DNA of 64,000 nt from Bacteroidales bacterium UBA3843 (GCA_002392745.1 DGHR01000013.1:1272-65271), one strand, 5' to 3'. Shown: positions 22,403 to 32,137, numbered from the stretch's first letter. Made by a program: numbers and translations. Notes: generated from the sequence alone by a model not told the origin.

Positions 22403-23703
22403 GAACGCACTTGGCGAAACTGCTTAGCCGCGAAGACATGGAAATCAGTCTGTTGGACGAGAGCCGGGAACGACTGGGTGACCTGAGCGCCAACTACGAC
22501 ATGCTCACCAAGGTAGGCAACCCCACCTCTATCCACGACCTGCGTGAGATAGGTGTGAAGGACTGCGACCTCTTCATCTCCGTCACGCCGCATGAGACGG
22601 AGAACATGACAGCATGTCTCATCGCCAACTCATTAGGCGCCAAACGTACACTGGCGCGCATCGACAACTATGAATACCTGCTGCCGGAGAACAAGAAATT
22701 CTTCGAGCAGATGGGTCTCAACCACCTGATTTATCCGGAGGTGCTCGCCGCCAACGAGATAGAAGAGAGCCTGCGGACCAACTGGATGCGCTATCACCTC
22801 CATTTGGGACAAGGTGCGCTGGAACTATGCGTAGTCAAGGTGCGTGCAGGAGCCAAGGTGGCAGGACAACCCTTCTCTTCCGGCATATACAACCACGGCA
22901 AATACCGTATCGTCGCCATCAAACGCGGACAGGAGACCATCATCCCGCGCGGACAAGACACCGTGGAAGAGAACGACATGGTCTATTGCGTCTGCCCGAA
23001 AGAAGAGATGGAGTTCATGAGGGAAGAACTGGGCAAGTCGAAACGCGAGATCAAGAACGTGATTTTCTTCGGAGGCGGACGTATCGCACGCAAAGCCGCT
23101 ACCGAACTGAACGAGGAGATGAACATCAAAATCATCGAGCGCGACCGCGAACTATGCAACATACTGAGTGAGAAAGTGCCTAACGCACTGATTATCAATG
23201 CCGACGGCAGCGACATGGACCTGCTGAAAGAAGAAGGCATTCAGGACGCAGACGCCTTTGTCGCCGTCACAGACAGCAGCGAGGCGAACATCTTCGCCTG
23301 TCTGGCCGCACAACGGTTCGGCGTACGCAAGACCATCGCAGAAGTAGAGAATCTTGATTATATACCGATGGCGGAAGGGTTGGATATCGGAGCGGTGCTG
23401 AACAAAAAAACCATCGCCGCCAGTTATATCTACCAGATGCTGCTGGACGCATCCGTCCGCGGCGTACACAACCTGACGAGTGCGGATGCCGAGATCGTGG
23501 AGTTCTACGCCAAAGAAGGCAGTACGATCACCCGCCACAAGGTCAAGGACGTAAACCTGCCCGAAGACGCCAACATCGGCGGTATCGTTCGCGCAGGAGA
23601 AGGGGTTCTGGTCAACGGCGAGACACAAATCATTGCCGGAGACCTGGTTGTGGTGTTCTGCAAGAACCATGTAATACGTAACTTAGAGCGATTCTTCAAA
23701 TGA
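22369..23703 (+). CDS. trkA: Trk potassium uptake regulatory protein TrkA
   Basis: The 444-residue protein has two tandem RCK units, each with a Rossmann nucleotide-binding fold and a TrkA-C lobe. The first starts MRIVIAGAGEVGTHLAKLL (GAGEVG near 7-12) and the second IKNVIFFGGGRIARKAATEL (GGGRIA near 229-234). By family knowledge it sits on the cytoplasmic face of TrkH and gates K+ uptake with NAD(H)/ATP. It overlaps the 3' end of dxs by 34 bp and the start of trkH by 4 bp, consistent with translational coupling. Confidence 0.95.
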   Translation: MRIVIAGAGEVGTHLAKLLSREDMEISLLDESRERLGDLSANYDMLTKVGNPTSIHDLREIGVKDCDLFISVTPHETENMTACLIANSLGAKRTLARIDNYEYLLPENKKFFEQMGLNHLIYPEVLAANEIEESLRTNWMRYHLHLGQGALELCVVKVRAGAKVAGQPFSSGIYNHGKYRIVAIKRGQETIIPRGQDTVEENDMVYCVCPKEEMEFMREELGKSKREIKNVIFFGGGRIARKAATELNEEMNIKIIERDRELCNILSEKVPNALIINADGSDMDLLKEEGIQDADAFVAVTDSSEANIFACLAAQRFGVRKTIAEVENLDYIPMAEGLDIGAVLNKKTIAASYIYQMLLDASVRGVHNLTSADAEIVEFYAKEGSTITRHKVKDVNLPEDANIGGIVRAGEGVLVNGETQIIAGDLVVVFCKNHVIRNLERFFK

Positions 23704-25148
23704 CCAGAACATTCAATTGGCGCATAGTATTCAAGACGATGGGCACGCTGACCACGCTGGAGGCGCTGTTCATGCTCATTCCTACGTTCACTGCATGGTG
23801 GTACCACGAAGCGGACCTGGGCGCATGGCTGGTTTCGTCCATCATCACCTGGTTCAGCAGCTGGTGGATGTTGCTCGCCGGCCGCAAGGCGGAGAAGCGC
23901 GTAGGCGAACGGGAGGGATACGTGATTGTAGCCACAGTCTGGCTCGTCTATTCCATCTTCGGCCTGCTCCCCTATTGGCTCAGCGGCGCATTGACAAGCC
24001 TTACCGACGCATGGTACGAGACCATGGCTGGCTTTACCACAACCGGCTCCACGGTCTTTACAGACGTTACCCTGCAGACCCACTCCGTCCTGCTCTGGCG
24101 CGCCATGACACAATGGATAGGAGGTATGGGTATCATCGTCCTGTCCGTCGCCATACTGCCTATGTTCGGATTGGGAGGCATGCAGCTCTACAGCGCCGAA
24201 GTGACCGGTGTCAGCTACGAGAAACTCAGCCCGCGCATCGCCGATACAGCCAAACATATGTGGATCACCTATATTGGTCTGACCATCGCCGAGGGACTGT
24301 TGCTATGGCTCTTCGGCATGGGTAAGTTCGACGCTGTATGCCATTCGCTGGCGACAATCTCTACCGGTGGTTTTGCCACGCACAACGACAGTGTCATGGG
24401 CTTCAATCCCGCGATACAATGGACTATCATGTTTTTCATGCTCATGTCCGGTATCAATTTCACCCAACTGATTTATCTGTTCCGCGGCAAACCGCGGCGT
24501 ATATGGAACGACGAAGAGACCCGCTGGTATGTGAGTGCATGCCTGATTGCCGGACTGGCACTGGCTGTCGGATTGGGTGTGTATTACCAATACTGGGAGA
24601 GTATCCGCCTGGGCTTCTTCACCGCTATCGCCACTATTACCAGCACCGGTTTTGTGGCCGCGGACTATATGGTATGGCCTCCGCTGCTTTGGATGACGGT
24701 GTTCTTTCTGATGTTCACCGGCGGCGCCAGCGGCTCTACCTCCGGAGGAATGAAATGGGTGCGGCTGGCTATCTTTGCCAAATCCGCGATGGCGGAAATC
24801 AAACGCCGCATTCACCCCAACGCCGTCATTCCCGTGCGGTTCAACGGCCATACGGTGCGCGAAGCAACCACCGCCAATGTTATGGCATTCATGTTCTTCT
24901 ACATGGCAATCATCGTCTTGGCTTCAATGGCTTTCTGCGGGTGCGGAATCGGGTTTGACGAAGCACTCGGTATTGCCGTTTCCATGATAGGTAATGTCGG
25001 AGTCTCCATCGGCCAATGGGGCTCCAGCGGATGTTATGCCGCTATGCCTGCCGTTGCCAAATGGGTAGCTACGTTTGTGATGCTCATCGGACGTCTGGAG
25101 ATTTTCACGGTGCTGCTGCTCTTCAGCCGTGCACTGTGGAAGAAGTGA
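23700..25148 (+). CDS. trkH: Trk potassium uptake protein TrkH
   Basis: The 482-residue membrane protein belongs to the Trk/Ktr/HKT superfamily, with repeated membrane-pore-membrane units. Filter-region blocks visible are MAGFTTTGSTVFTDV near 110, LATISTGGFATHN near 217, TITSTGFVAADY near 315 and a fourth near MIGNVGVSIGQWG. It forms the K+ channel subunit gated by TrkA. Its ATG overlaps the trkA stop by 4 bp, and a 7-bp array begins 2 bp after its own stop codon. Confidence 0.94.
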   Translation: MTRTFNWRIVFKTMGTLTTLEALFMLIPTFTAWWYHEADLGAWLVSSIITWFSSWWMLLAGRKAEKRVGEREGYVIVATVWLVYSIFGLLPYWLSGALTSLTDAWYETMAGFTTTGSTVFTDVTLQTHSVLLWRAMTQWIGGMGIIVLSVAILPMFGLGGMQLYSAEVTGVSYEKLSPRIADTAKHMWITYIGLTIAEGLLLWLFGMGKFDAVCHSLATISTGGFATHNDSVMGFNPAIQWTIMFFMLMSGINFTQLIYLFRGKPRRIWNDEETRWYVSACLIAGLALAVGLGVYYQYWESIRLGFFTAIATITSTGFVAADYMVWPPLLWMTVFFLMFTGGASGSTSGGMKWVRLAIFAKSAMAEIKRRIHPNAVIPVRFNGHTVREATTANVMAFMFFYMAIIVLASMAFCGCGIGFDEALGIAVSMIGNVGVSIGQWGSSGCYAAMPAVAKWVATFVMLIGRLEIFTVLLLFSRALWKK

Positions 25149-25150
25149 AA

Positions 25151-25234
25151 GGTGAGAGGTTATAGGTTATAGGTTATAGGTTATTGGTTATTGGTGATTG
25201 GTGAAAGGTGAAAGGTGAAAGGTGAAAGGTGAGA
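25151..25234. repeat. GGTnAnn heptamer array, 12 units
   Basis: Twelve exact 7-bp units run from ggtgaga through ggttata, ggttatt, ggtgatt and ggtgaaa back to ggtgaga. The last unit contains the GTG start codon (25229) of the next gene. Confidence 0.92.
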
Positions 25235-26539
25235 CCGTATAAAGTTCTTCTGTTTATAGTTGCATGCATGTGCGCGTTGGGCGGGATGTGCCTGGTGCTG
25301 CCGCATCGTGTTGAGGTAGGCAGCCGCACACTGCGTTGGCCTACGCTGACCGAAGTGTTAACCTCTCCTTCGCGGGAAGAGGTGATGGACACGGATACTA
25401 TTGAGGCCATAGAGACCATAGAGGGCGCAGACACCCTCGCTGTTCAGACTCTCTCTCCGGAGGAAAAGGCTGCGCCTGTCGCAATTCCCCATGTACAGGT
25501 TGATTCCACCACCGACAGCCGTGTGTTTCTGGCGGCGTTCTACGCTTCGCTTCAGGAAGCCCCAAACCGGAAAATACGTGTGGTACACTACGGCGACAGC
25601 CAGATTGAGGAAGACCGCATGACCGTACAGATCCGCGAACACCTGCAAGACCGCTACGGCGGCAGGGGCGTGGGACTGATGCCGCTGGCACAGACCATTC
25701 CCAGCCGCAGCGTACAGCAACGCCTGTACATGAACGACCGTCTCGTATCGCCGCAGCAAGGTCCGCGCAGATACATCGTCTATGGCTTCAAACGTGACCA
25801 GCGCGCCGATGGCATGTACGGCCCGATGGGACAAGTAGCACTGATGAACGACAGCCTGGTGAAAGGCAGCGAAGATATAATGACGGTCTGCACTCCGCTG
25901 GACGGACGCCCTGCATACACACGGTGGCAAGTCTTTGCCGACACATCGGTGCACTATTCCCACAGCGGTGACACTGTCCGGTTGAGCGGAAACGGGAAGG
26001 TGTACGGACTATCGCAGGAAAGTGAAACGGGCATCATCGTGGACAATATCGCCATGCGCGGATGTCTCGGCACCGTCTTTACACGCATCAACGCCGAACA
26101 GCTCCGCCGTTTCTACGCCGAAGAGAATGTGACCCTCATCATTATGCAGTTCGGAGGCAACGCTATCCCTTCCAACCACAACCCCGGCACCATACAAGCC
26201 ATCGTCAGCGGCCTGCGCGAACAGGTACAATACCTGCGCACATGCGCTCCGAACACCTCGTTCCTCTTCATCGGACCGAGCGATATACTCACACAGACCG
26301 ACGGCGAATGGCAGACATACCCCATGGTGCCGTACATGGACAAGTTGCTGCGCAAGATGGCAATGGAAGAACAGATAGCCTATTTCAGCCTCTATCGCTG
26401 GATGGGAGGAAGCGGCAGTATGCTCCGCTGGCAGGAGGTAGGATTAGCCGGAAGCGACGGAGTACATTTCACCCGCGCCGGGGCACGCAAAGCCGGTAAC
26501 GCCGTGGCGGAATGGATATTGGAAGGAATTGAAAATTGA
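25229..26539 (+). CDS. SGNH/GDSL-type hydrolase, secreted (partner of the MBOAT protein)
   Basis: The protein has 436 residues from a GTG at 25229 (MRPYKVLLFIVACMCALGG). This start keeps a full N-terminal membrane anchor; the next ATG at 25268 would cut it in half. The GDS block is VVHYGDSQIEEDRM near residue 127-140, and the catalytic Asp-His pair is GSDGVHFTRAGA near the C-terminus (~411). QFGGNAIP is the oxyanion Gly/Asn region. By family knowledge such proteins move or remove acetyl groups on periplasmic glycans. It lies 24 bp upstream of an MBOAT acyltransferase, a common pairing for glycan O-acetylation. Its TGA falls in the next heptamer array. Confidence 0.83.
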   Translation: MRPYKVLLFIVACMCALGGMCLVLPHRVEVGSRTLRWPTLTEVLTSPSREEVMDTDTIEAIETIEGADTLAVQTLSPEEKAAPVAIPHVQVDSTTDSRVFLAAFYASLQEAPNRKIRVVHYGDSQIEEDRMTVQIREHLQDRYGGRGVGLMPLAQTIPSRSVQQRLYMNDRLVSPQQGPRRYIVYGFKRDQRADGMYGPMGQVALMNDSLVKGSEDIMTVCTPLDGRPAYTRWQVFADTSVHYSHSGDTVRLSGNGKVYGLSQESETGIIVDNIAMRGCLGTVFTRINAEQLRRFYAEENVTLIIMQFGGNAIPSNHNPGTIQAIVSGLREQVQYLRTCAPNTSFLFIGPSDILTQTDGEWQTYPMVPYMDKLLRKMAMEEQIAYFSLYRWMGGSGSMLRWQEVGLAGSDGVHFTRAGARKAGNAVAEWILEGIEN

Positions 26540-26567
26540 AAATTGAAAATTGAAAATTGAGCATTGG
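26526..26567. repeat. aaattga heptamer array between the SGNH and MBOAT genes
   Basis: Units gaattga, aaattga four times and gcattgg. The array supplies both the TGA stop (26537-26539) of the upstream gene and the TTG start (26564) of the downstream gene. Confidence 0.9.
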
Positions 26568-28459
26568 ATTTTCTTCATCACATATTTGCTTTTGACTCCA
26601 ACTCGCCGTTGCTGTTCACCCAGTTCTATTTCTGGGGTTTCTTTGCATTGGTGTATGCGCTGTTTGCTTTAATTATGGAATGCCGGCCGTCAACCGCCCA
26701 AGCCAACGGCCGTTTACACTTGCGCAACGTCTATCTGCTGTTCGTCAGCTGGTTCTTCTATTACAAGACCAGCGGTTTGTTTCTGCTCATTCTGGCGTTT
26801 GTGACGCTGAGCGACTGGCTGATAGCAGGGCGCGTGAAAGCGTATGAGGGACGCAGGTTGGCGAAAGTGTTTCTGTGCATGTCCGTGGCGATAGACCTGG
26901 GATTGCTGGCTTACTTTAAGTACGCGTATTTCTTCACGAACATGCTCAATGACCTGTTCGGCACAGATTTCCGCGTGTTTGACATATTCGCTTATATCGG
27001 CAACGGTTTCAGCCAAGCAGGGCGTTTCTCGGTGGACACGATAGTCCTGCCTGTGGGAATCTCGTTCTATATTTTCCAGGTCATATCATACACGGCAGAC
27101 GTCTATCGGGGGCGCATACAACCGGTAAAGAACATTCTGGACTTCGGGTTCTATGTGTCGTTCTTCCCGCAGTTGGTAGCCGGTCCTATCGTCCGTGCCG
27201 AAGAGTTCATTCCGCAACTCTATAAACCCTTCCGCCTCAGCCGCCGGCTGTTCGGTATGGCGGTATTCTGGATATTGAACGGTTTGGCCAAGAAAATCAT
27301 TATGTCCGACTATCTGGCCGTCAACCTGATAGACCGTGTGTTTGACAATCCGCTTCTGTTCTCGGGATTCGAGAACCTGTTTGCGCTGTTTGCCTACTCG
27401 CTCCAGGTCTATGCGGATTTCTCGGGCTATACCGACATCGCCATCGGCGTTGCGATGCTGATGGGTTTCTATCTGCCGCAAAACTTCAACTCGCCCTATA
27501 AGTCCCAAAGTCCGCAGGAGTTCTGGCGTCGCTGGCACATGTCGCTGGGACGATGGCTGAAGACCTATCTGTATATCCCACTGGGCGGCAACCGCACTAT
27601 CGGTTTCGGCACTTATTTCTGGTGGACCCTCATCGCCTTGGTTTCCTCGGCGCTCACAGGCTGGTGGTGGATACTCATCCCCTTCGCCCTATTCATGGTC
27701 GTTGTGGCAGTCATCAACTCCTCTCTCTTCAGGGAAAAATTGGGAGCCGGTTCTCTCAAACTGCTCTACTCGAACCTCAACTCGTTTATTACACAAGTGC
27801 TAGGCGGTCTATGGCACGGCGCCAGCTGGAACTTCATCATCTGGGGTGGAATTAACGGCATAGGCATGATAGTGGAGAAGATTTGGCGCGGAATGAACTG
27901 GCATGTCCGTTTCGGCGCTATAACCGCATTGACCGTCACACTCTGTCTGCTCGACTATAGCTACAACCTGCCCGTCTGGCGCCTGTTTGCCGTTTGGACG
28001 GCGATCATATGGGTGGGAACCGCCATAAGATATGTCTATCATTTATGCGAAGGTGCAGACAATCGTTTCACGAAAGGCATAGGCACCGCGTGGGCCATCG
28101 CCCAGACCTTCACGTTCATCACATTCACGCGTCTGTTCTTCCGCTCCAGCAGCAATCTGGACCCTGCCACAGCCAACGAAGTGGCATGGGCAACAGCGAA
28201 GAACATGGTAAACCAGATCGGCGGGGCCTGGAACAATGCAATCATCCCGGATTTCCTATGGGAATACCGTTGGGTGGTGGCGATGTTCGTTGCCGGAATG
28301 GTCATACACTGGCTGCCGACCAACTGGAAACGCCGCTACCGGCTACTATTCGCCGCTATGCCAACATGGCTGATTGTATGTGCTGTAGCCGCCGCAATAT
28401 ATGTCATTTACCAGTTCGTCACGGCGGACATGCAACCATTTATATACTTCCAGTTCTAA
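26564..28459 (+). CDS. MBOAT family membrane O-acyltransferase (AlgI/DltB-like)
   Basis: The protein has 631 residues from a TTG start at 26564. The N-terminus DFLHHIFAFDSNSPLLFTQFYFWGFF matches that of Bacteroidales homologues, which supports this start. There are about 12 membrane segments. Family blocks are FFPQLVAGPIVRAEEFIPQL near 200, FWRRWHMSLGRWLKTYLYIPLGG near 320-343, and the catalytic histidine in LGGLWHGASWNFIIWGG near 411-427. The protein would carry acetyl groups across the inner membrane onto a glycan, working with the SGNH protein encoded 24 bp upstream. The substrate is unknown. Confidence 0.9.
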   Translation: MDFLHHIFAFDSNSPLLFTQFYFWGFFALVYALFALIMECRPSTAQANGRLHLRNVYLLFVSWFFYYKTSGLFLLILAFVTLSDWLIAGRVKAYEGRRLAKVFLCMSVAIDLGLLAYFKYAYFFTNMLNDLFGTDFRVFDIFAYIGNGFSQAGRFSVDTIVLPVGISFYIFQVISYTADVYRGRIQPVKNILDFGFYVSFFPQLVAGPIVRAEEFIPQLYKPFRLSRRLFGMAVFWILNGLAKKIIMSDYLAVNLIDRVFDNPLLFSGFENLFALFAYSLQVYADFSGYTDIAIGVAMLMGFYLPQNFNSPYKSQSPQEFWRRWHMSLGRWLKTYLYIPLGGNRTIGFGTYFWWTLIALVSSALTGWWWILIPFALFMVVVAVINSSLFREKLGAGSLKLLYSNLNSFITQVLGGLWHGASWNFIIWGGINGIGMIVEKIWRGMNWHVRFGAITALTVTLCLLDYSYNLPVWRLFAVWTAIIWVGTAIRYVYHLCEGADNRFTKGIGTAWAIAQTFTFITFTRLFFRSSSNLDPATANEVAWATAKNMVNQIGGAWNNAIIPDFLWEYRWVVAMFVAGMVIHWLPTNWKRRYRLLFAAMPTWLIVCAVAAAIYVIYQFVTADMQPFIYFQF

Positions 28460-28489
28460 CCGGTTCCGGACCGGAGCAAAACATAACTT

Positions 28490-29068
28490 ATGCAGATAAT
28501 AGGTATCACAGGAGGAATCGGCAGCGGCAAATCCACCCTGGTCCATGAGCTAGCATGCCGCGGATACCGCATCTATGACTGCGACCGGGAAGCCAAACGG
28601 ATCATAGAGACCGTACCGCAAGTCCGCGATGCAGTAAAGGCGTTGCTGGGCAACGAATCTTTTGTCAGCAACAGCTACAACACCGGCTATGTAGCCCGGC
28701 GTGTCTTTGCCGAACCGGATTTATTGGAACGCCTCAACACGATTGTACACCCAGCAGTAAAAGCAGATATAACACGCCTCTGCAAAGGGACGGACGAACC
28801 GCTTTTTGTGGAGTCTGCCATACTCTATGAGGCCGGATTAGATGCACTATGCCATCGGATTTTCTATGTGGATGCCCCGGAAGAGGTACGGCTGGCACGC
28901 ACGATTGCGCGTGACTATAGGGGAGATGCTTCTGCAGAGAATATAAAAAAAGTACGGGCGCGTATGCGTGCGCAAGAGGGGGAGAAAAAAAAGAATGCCA
29001 TCATCGTCAACAATGATGGCACTGCTTCTATTCCGGAATTGGCGGATGCTCTTCTGGCTCAAATCTGA
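28490..29068 (+). CDS. coaE: Dephospho-CoA kinase
   Basis: The 192-residue protein has the P-loop GITGGIGSGKSTLVHEL at residues 5-21, DCDREAKRI, HPAVKADI, and the lid region DAPEEVRLARTIARD. Length is normal for CoaE. It phosphorylates the 3'-hydroxyl of dephospho-CoA, the last step of coenzyme A synthesis. It is 30 bp downstream of the MBOAT gene, with a small CCGG-rich hairpin between. Its stop lies 13 bp from that of the convergent nadC gene. Confidence 0.94.
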   Translation: MQIIGITGGIGSGKSTLVHELACRGYRIYDCDREAKRIIETVPQVRDAVKALLGNESFVSNSYNTGYVARRVFAEPDLLERLNTIVHPAVKADITRLCKGTDEPLFVESAILYEAGLDALCHRIFYVDAPEEVRLARTIARDYRGDASAENIKKVRARMRAQEGEKKKNAIIVNNDGTASIPELADALLAQI

Positions 29069-29081
29069 GCCCTGCTATCCG

Positions 29082-29972
29082 TTATTTCACCGCTTTGAAA
29101 CTCATATCCAGGCTCTTGACACTATGTGTCAGTGCGCCGACAGAGACGAAATCGACACCCTGGATTGCATAATCGCGGATCGTATCAATCGTAATTCCGC
29201 CGCTGCTCTCAATCTCCATATGCCGTCCGGCGGTGCGCTCCCATTCGCGGATAAGGTCCACCGCCTCTTTGGTCTTCGCCGGCGTAAAATTATCGAGCAT
29301 GATACGGTCGGGAATGTTTGTAGCCAACGCCTCTCGTATCTCATCGAAATTGCGCACTTCTATTTCTATTTTCATAGTGTTGAACCGCTGTGCGTCTCCG
29401 GCAGCGGCTTTCTCTTTCAGGTATTCGCGTGCACGTGTGAGCGCATTCGTAATACCTCCGGCGAAGTCCACGTGATTGTCTTTCAGCAAAATCATGTCAA
29501 ACAGACCGATACGATGGTTCATTCCGCCGCCGATTTTAACCGCCTCTTTCTCCAAGTAGCGCAGGCCCGGTGTGGTCTTGCGGGTGTCCAAGACGTAGCA
29601 ACCCGTATCGGCAATCAGGCTCTGGTATTTATGGGCAGTGGTGGCCACACCCGACATGCGTTGCATGATATTCAGCATCGTACGTTCAATCTGCAGCAGG
29701 CTCAGTTCCTTGCCATACACCTTGAATGCCACATCGCCCGGTTTGACCAAGGCGCCGTCCTCCAAGAACTGCTCTACGCGGCATTCGGGGTCGAAATAAC
29801 GGATTATCTCTTTGGCGACCTCCACGCCGGCAAGCACACCGGTATCTTTGATAATTAACTGCTGGCATCCCATCTGGGTGGCCGGTATACAACTCAGCGA
29901 TGTATGGTCACCATCGCGGATGTCTTCTTCAAACCAAACGGCTATCAGTTTGCGCAACTCCTGTTTGTCCAT
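29082..29972 (-). CDS. nadC: Nicotinate-nucleotide pyrophosphorylase (carboxylating)
   Basis: The protein has 296 residues from the ATG at 29972 (MDKQELRKLIAVWFEEDIRDGDHTS); the frame extends upstream past the promoter and is rejected there. Signature blocks: ERTMLNIMQRMSGVATTAHK, DTRKTTPGLRYLEKEAVKIGGG, NHRIGLFDMILLKDNHV and ESSGGITIDTIRDYA. It converts quinolinate and PRPP to nicotinate mononucleotide in de novo NAD synthesis. It is transcribed alone from the promoter at 30021-30052. Confidence 0.95.
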   Translation of the reverse strand: MDKQELRKLIAVWFEEDIRDGDHTSLSCIPATQMGCQQLIIKDTGVLAGVEVAKEIIRYFDPECRVEQFLEDGALVKPGDVAFKVYGKELSLLQIERTMLNIMQRMSGVATTAHKYQSLIADTGCYVLDTRKTTPGLRYLEKEAVKIGGGMNHRIGLFDMILLKDNHVDFAGGITNALTRAREYLKEKAAAGDAQRFNTMKIEIEVRNFDEIREALATNIPDRIMLDNFTPAKTKEAVDLIREWERTAGRHMEIESSGGITIDTIRDYAIQGVDFVSVGALTHSVKSLDMSFKAVK

Positions 29973-30020
29973 TCTATTACTTGATTTTAAAACATTCTTT
30001 GTAAAAAAACATTCACGCTG

Positions 30021-30052
30021 CAAAGGTACTGCTTTTTTCCGACATACGCAAA
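30021..30052 (-). promoter_or_regulatory. Promoter of nadC
   Basis: Minus-strand TTTG (30049-30052), 20 nt, TACCTTTG (30021-30028); extended box TTTGCGTATGTC and spacer end AAAAAAGCAG (class I). Confidence 0.77.
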
Positions 30053-30079
30053 AAATCAATTATTTTTATAGTACTTTTA

Positions 30080-30111
30080 TTTGCATATACCGAAATTTAT
30101 TCGTACCTTTG
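30080..30111 (+). promoter_or_regulatory. Promoter of the 30140-33544 operon
   Basis: TTTG (30080-30083), 20 nt, TACCTTTG (30104-30111); extended box TTTGCATATACC. Divergent from nadC. Confidence 0.75.
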
Positions 30112-30139
30112 CGGCGGAAATTTGTATATCACTCACATT

Positions 30140-30796
30140 GTGAAGCGAAAACTCTACATCATTCTTGCGCTCTGTTGCGTGGCACTGGGCACCGCAGCCG
30201 AGAACAAATGGGAATACCTGAACCAACGCAGCGAGATACGCGTAGGTTGGGGCGACCAACTCTTTGAGAGTCTGATTTGGCATAATCCTACTCAAATCAC
30301 GAAAACGATGCCTGTGTCATATACGCAGACATACGCCGAAAATTATCACCATGACCAACACTTATGGCTTGAATACCAGTACCGTTTCCGCAGCTGGTTC
30401 TCGCTGGGCGGAATGATCGACTTGAGTGAAGTGCATTGGGACATGGTCACCCGCAACGGTGCGGGTGTGGAGACAGCCCGCGACAAAGGGCATTATTTCT
30501 ACAACATTGTAATAATGCCCACCATCCGCTTCACCTATTTCCACCATGAGTATGTGAACCTCTATTCCGGTTTGGGCATAGGATTAGGAATCAACGGCGG
30601 CTCGGAGACAAACGGCTACGGGCGGCACACCGACGTAGGCGCCGCAGTGAACATTACCGTCTTCGGCGTAAGCGCCAACTACCAACGGTGGTTCTGGACC
30701 GTTGATTTTGGCGGTTTGTACTCGCTGAAGGATGCCAATACCATCTTTATGGCCTCGTCCCGTATAATCAATGTGGGACTGGGTGCAAGATTTTAA
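30140..30796 (+). CDS. Putative outer-membrane protein
   Basis: The protein has 218 residues from a GTG at 30140 (MKRKLYIILALCCVALGTAA), which gives a clean signal peptide; a TTG at 30122 in the same frame is too close to the transcript start. The mature part shows amphipathic strands (HLWLEYQYRFRSWFSLGGMI, YVNLYSGLGIGLGIN, FWTVDFGGLYSL) and ends NVGLGARF, as expected for a small beta-barrel. I recognise no named family. It is the first gene of an envelope operon with a hydrolase lipoprotein, a second lipoprotein and rlmH. Confidence 0.65.
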   Translation: MKRKLYIILALCCVALGTAAENKWEYLNQRSEIRVGWGDQLFESLIWHNPTQITKTMPVSYTQTYAENYHHDQHLWLEYQYRFRSWFSLGGMIDLSEVHWDMVTRNGAGVETARDKGHYFYNIVIMPTIRFTYFHHEYVNLYSGLGIGLGINGGSETNGYGRHTDVGAAVNITVFGVSANYQRWFWTVDFGGLYSLKDANTIFMASSRIINVGLGARF

Positions 30797-30814
30797 TTGA
30801 AGAATCACGAACTA

Positions 30815-32137
30815 ATGGCACACTACAAACTATACATTCTGCTCATTGCGGTGACCGTCTTTTCCGGTTGCCGTTTCCGCGATGATTATATTGTCGATTT
30901 TACCGACATCGCCGGCGCAGGCGACTTAGCTTTCCGCGTCATCAGTCAGCGCGAGACCGACCTAAGCAACGGTCTGCCGGATAATTGTTATATGCCGGAC
31001 GGCACTTCTGTGAATGAATGGAGCAATCCTGTAGGACCGGCGCGTAAGCCAGCGACAAACAGCACTACGGGAGCGAATATCCTGCAACAGTTGCTGAAAT
31101 ACGGCAACCAGAACAAGATTATAGAGGTGGTAGGTACCTACCCCAGCACAGACAGCGAGGGCAATAAAATAATCTTGTCCGGCAAAGTGATGCTTCCCAA
31201 GCACGGCAACCCCAAACGCATGATTTTGGTCAGCCATTATACGGTTTGCTCCAACATGGAAGCCCCCAGTAACAGTTTCTCGTTAGAGGGGGTGTTGGTC
31301 AACTCGGGCTACGGTCTGGTTATTCCCGACTATATGGGCTACGGTATTACTGCAAATGAGGTTCATCCGTACCTGGTAATGGACATGACAGCACAAAACG
31401 TAGTAGATATGTACCTTGCCGTCCGGCCATGGTTAGAGGCTGTGGGCCGCACACCGAAGGATACGACTCTGGATTTAATGGGATACAGCCAAGGCGGCGC
31501 CACAACGATGGCGGTACAATTCCTGATTGAGAGTCTGTATAGCGATATAGATGACACGGAGCGTATTCCTATCCACCGTGTATTCGCCGGCGGCGGTCCG
31601 TACGACGTAAAAGCCACCTACGAACGCTTTGTCACCACCGACACCGCGGGCTATCCTGTAGCTGTACCGCTGGTGCTGCAGGGTATGATCAAGGGAAACA
31701 AACTGGACATGCAATTAGAAGATATGATGCAACCGTGGCTGTGTGAGCATATGGATGACTGGATCAATAGCAAAACGTACACATCCGCCCAAATCAACAA
31801 ACTAATCGGCACCAAGGTAACTCATGAACTGCTGACAGAAGAGGCGATGGCGCAGAAATCAGAGAAAGTGGCAGAGCTATACAAAGCCATGACGATAAAC
31901 TCCATTATCTCCTATGACTGGACACCCCAAGCAGCAGTTTATATGATGCACTCGATGGACGACGAGACCGTGCCATATACCAACGCCACACATGCCCGAT
32001 CGCAATGGAGAAATGCAAATATCACCTATAATTTCGGGCACTATGGCGGACATGTATTGACCTGTCTCCGATTTATCAACGCTGTACAAGAATTGTTGGC
32101 CCAAGAAGAGGCAGAAAGGAAGAAATATGAGAACTAA
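30815..32137 (+). CDS. Alpha/beta hydrolase lipoprotein
   Basis: The protein has 440 residues from the ATG at 30815 (MAHYKLYILLIAVTVFSGCRF). The lipobox FSGC predicts lipidation at the cysteine near residue 19. The hydrolase core carries the nucleophile elbow LMGYSQGGATTMAV near 220, HSMDDETVPYTNA as the acid region near 388, and a late FGHYGGHVLTC histidine. VNSGYGLVIPDYMGYG resembles secretory lipase and acyl-peptidase-like enzymes. An envelope-anchored esterase, lipase or peptidase is likely; the substrate is unknown. It begins 18 bp after the upstream stop and overlaps the next lipoprotein gene by 11 bp. Confidence 0.75.
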   Translation: MAHYKLYILLIAVTVFSGCRFRDDYIVDFTDIAGAGDLAFRVISQRETDLSNGLPDNCYMPDGTSVNEWSNPVGPARKPATNSTTGANILQQLLKYGNQNKIIEVVGTYPSTDSEGNKIILSGKVMLPKHGNPKRMILVSHYTVCSNMEAPSNSFSLEGVLVNSGYGLVIPDYMGYGITANEVHPYLVMDMTAQNVVDMYLAVRPWLEAVGRTPKDTTLDLMGYSQGGATTMAVQFLIESLYSDIDDTERIPIHRVFAGGGPYDVKATYERFVTTDTAGYPVAVPLVLQGMIKGNKLDMQLEDMMQPWLCEHMDDWINSKTYTSAQINKLIGTKVTHELLTEEAMAQKSEKVAELYKAMTINSIISYDWTPQAAVYMMHSMDDETVPYTNATHARSQWRNANITYNFGHYGGHVLTCLRFINAVQELLAQEEAERKKYEN

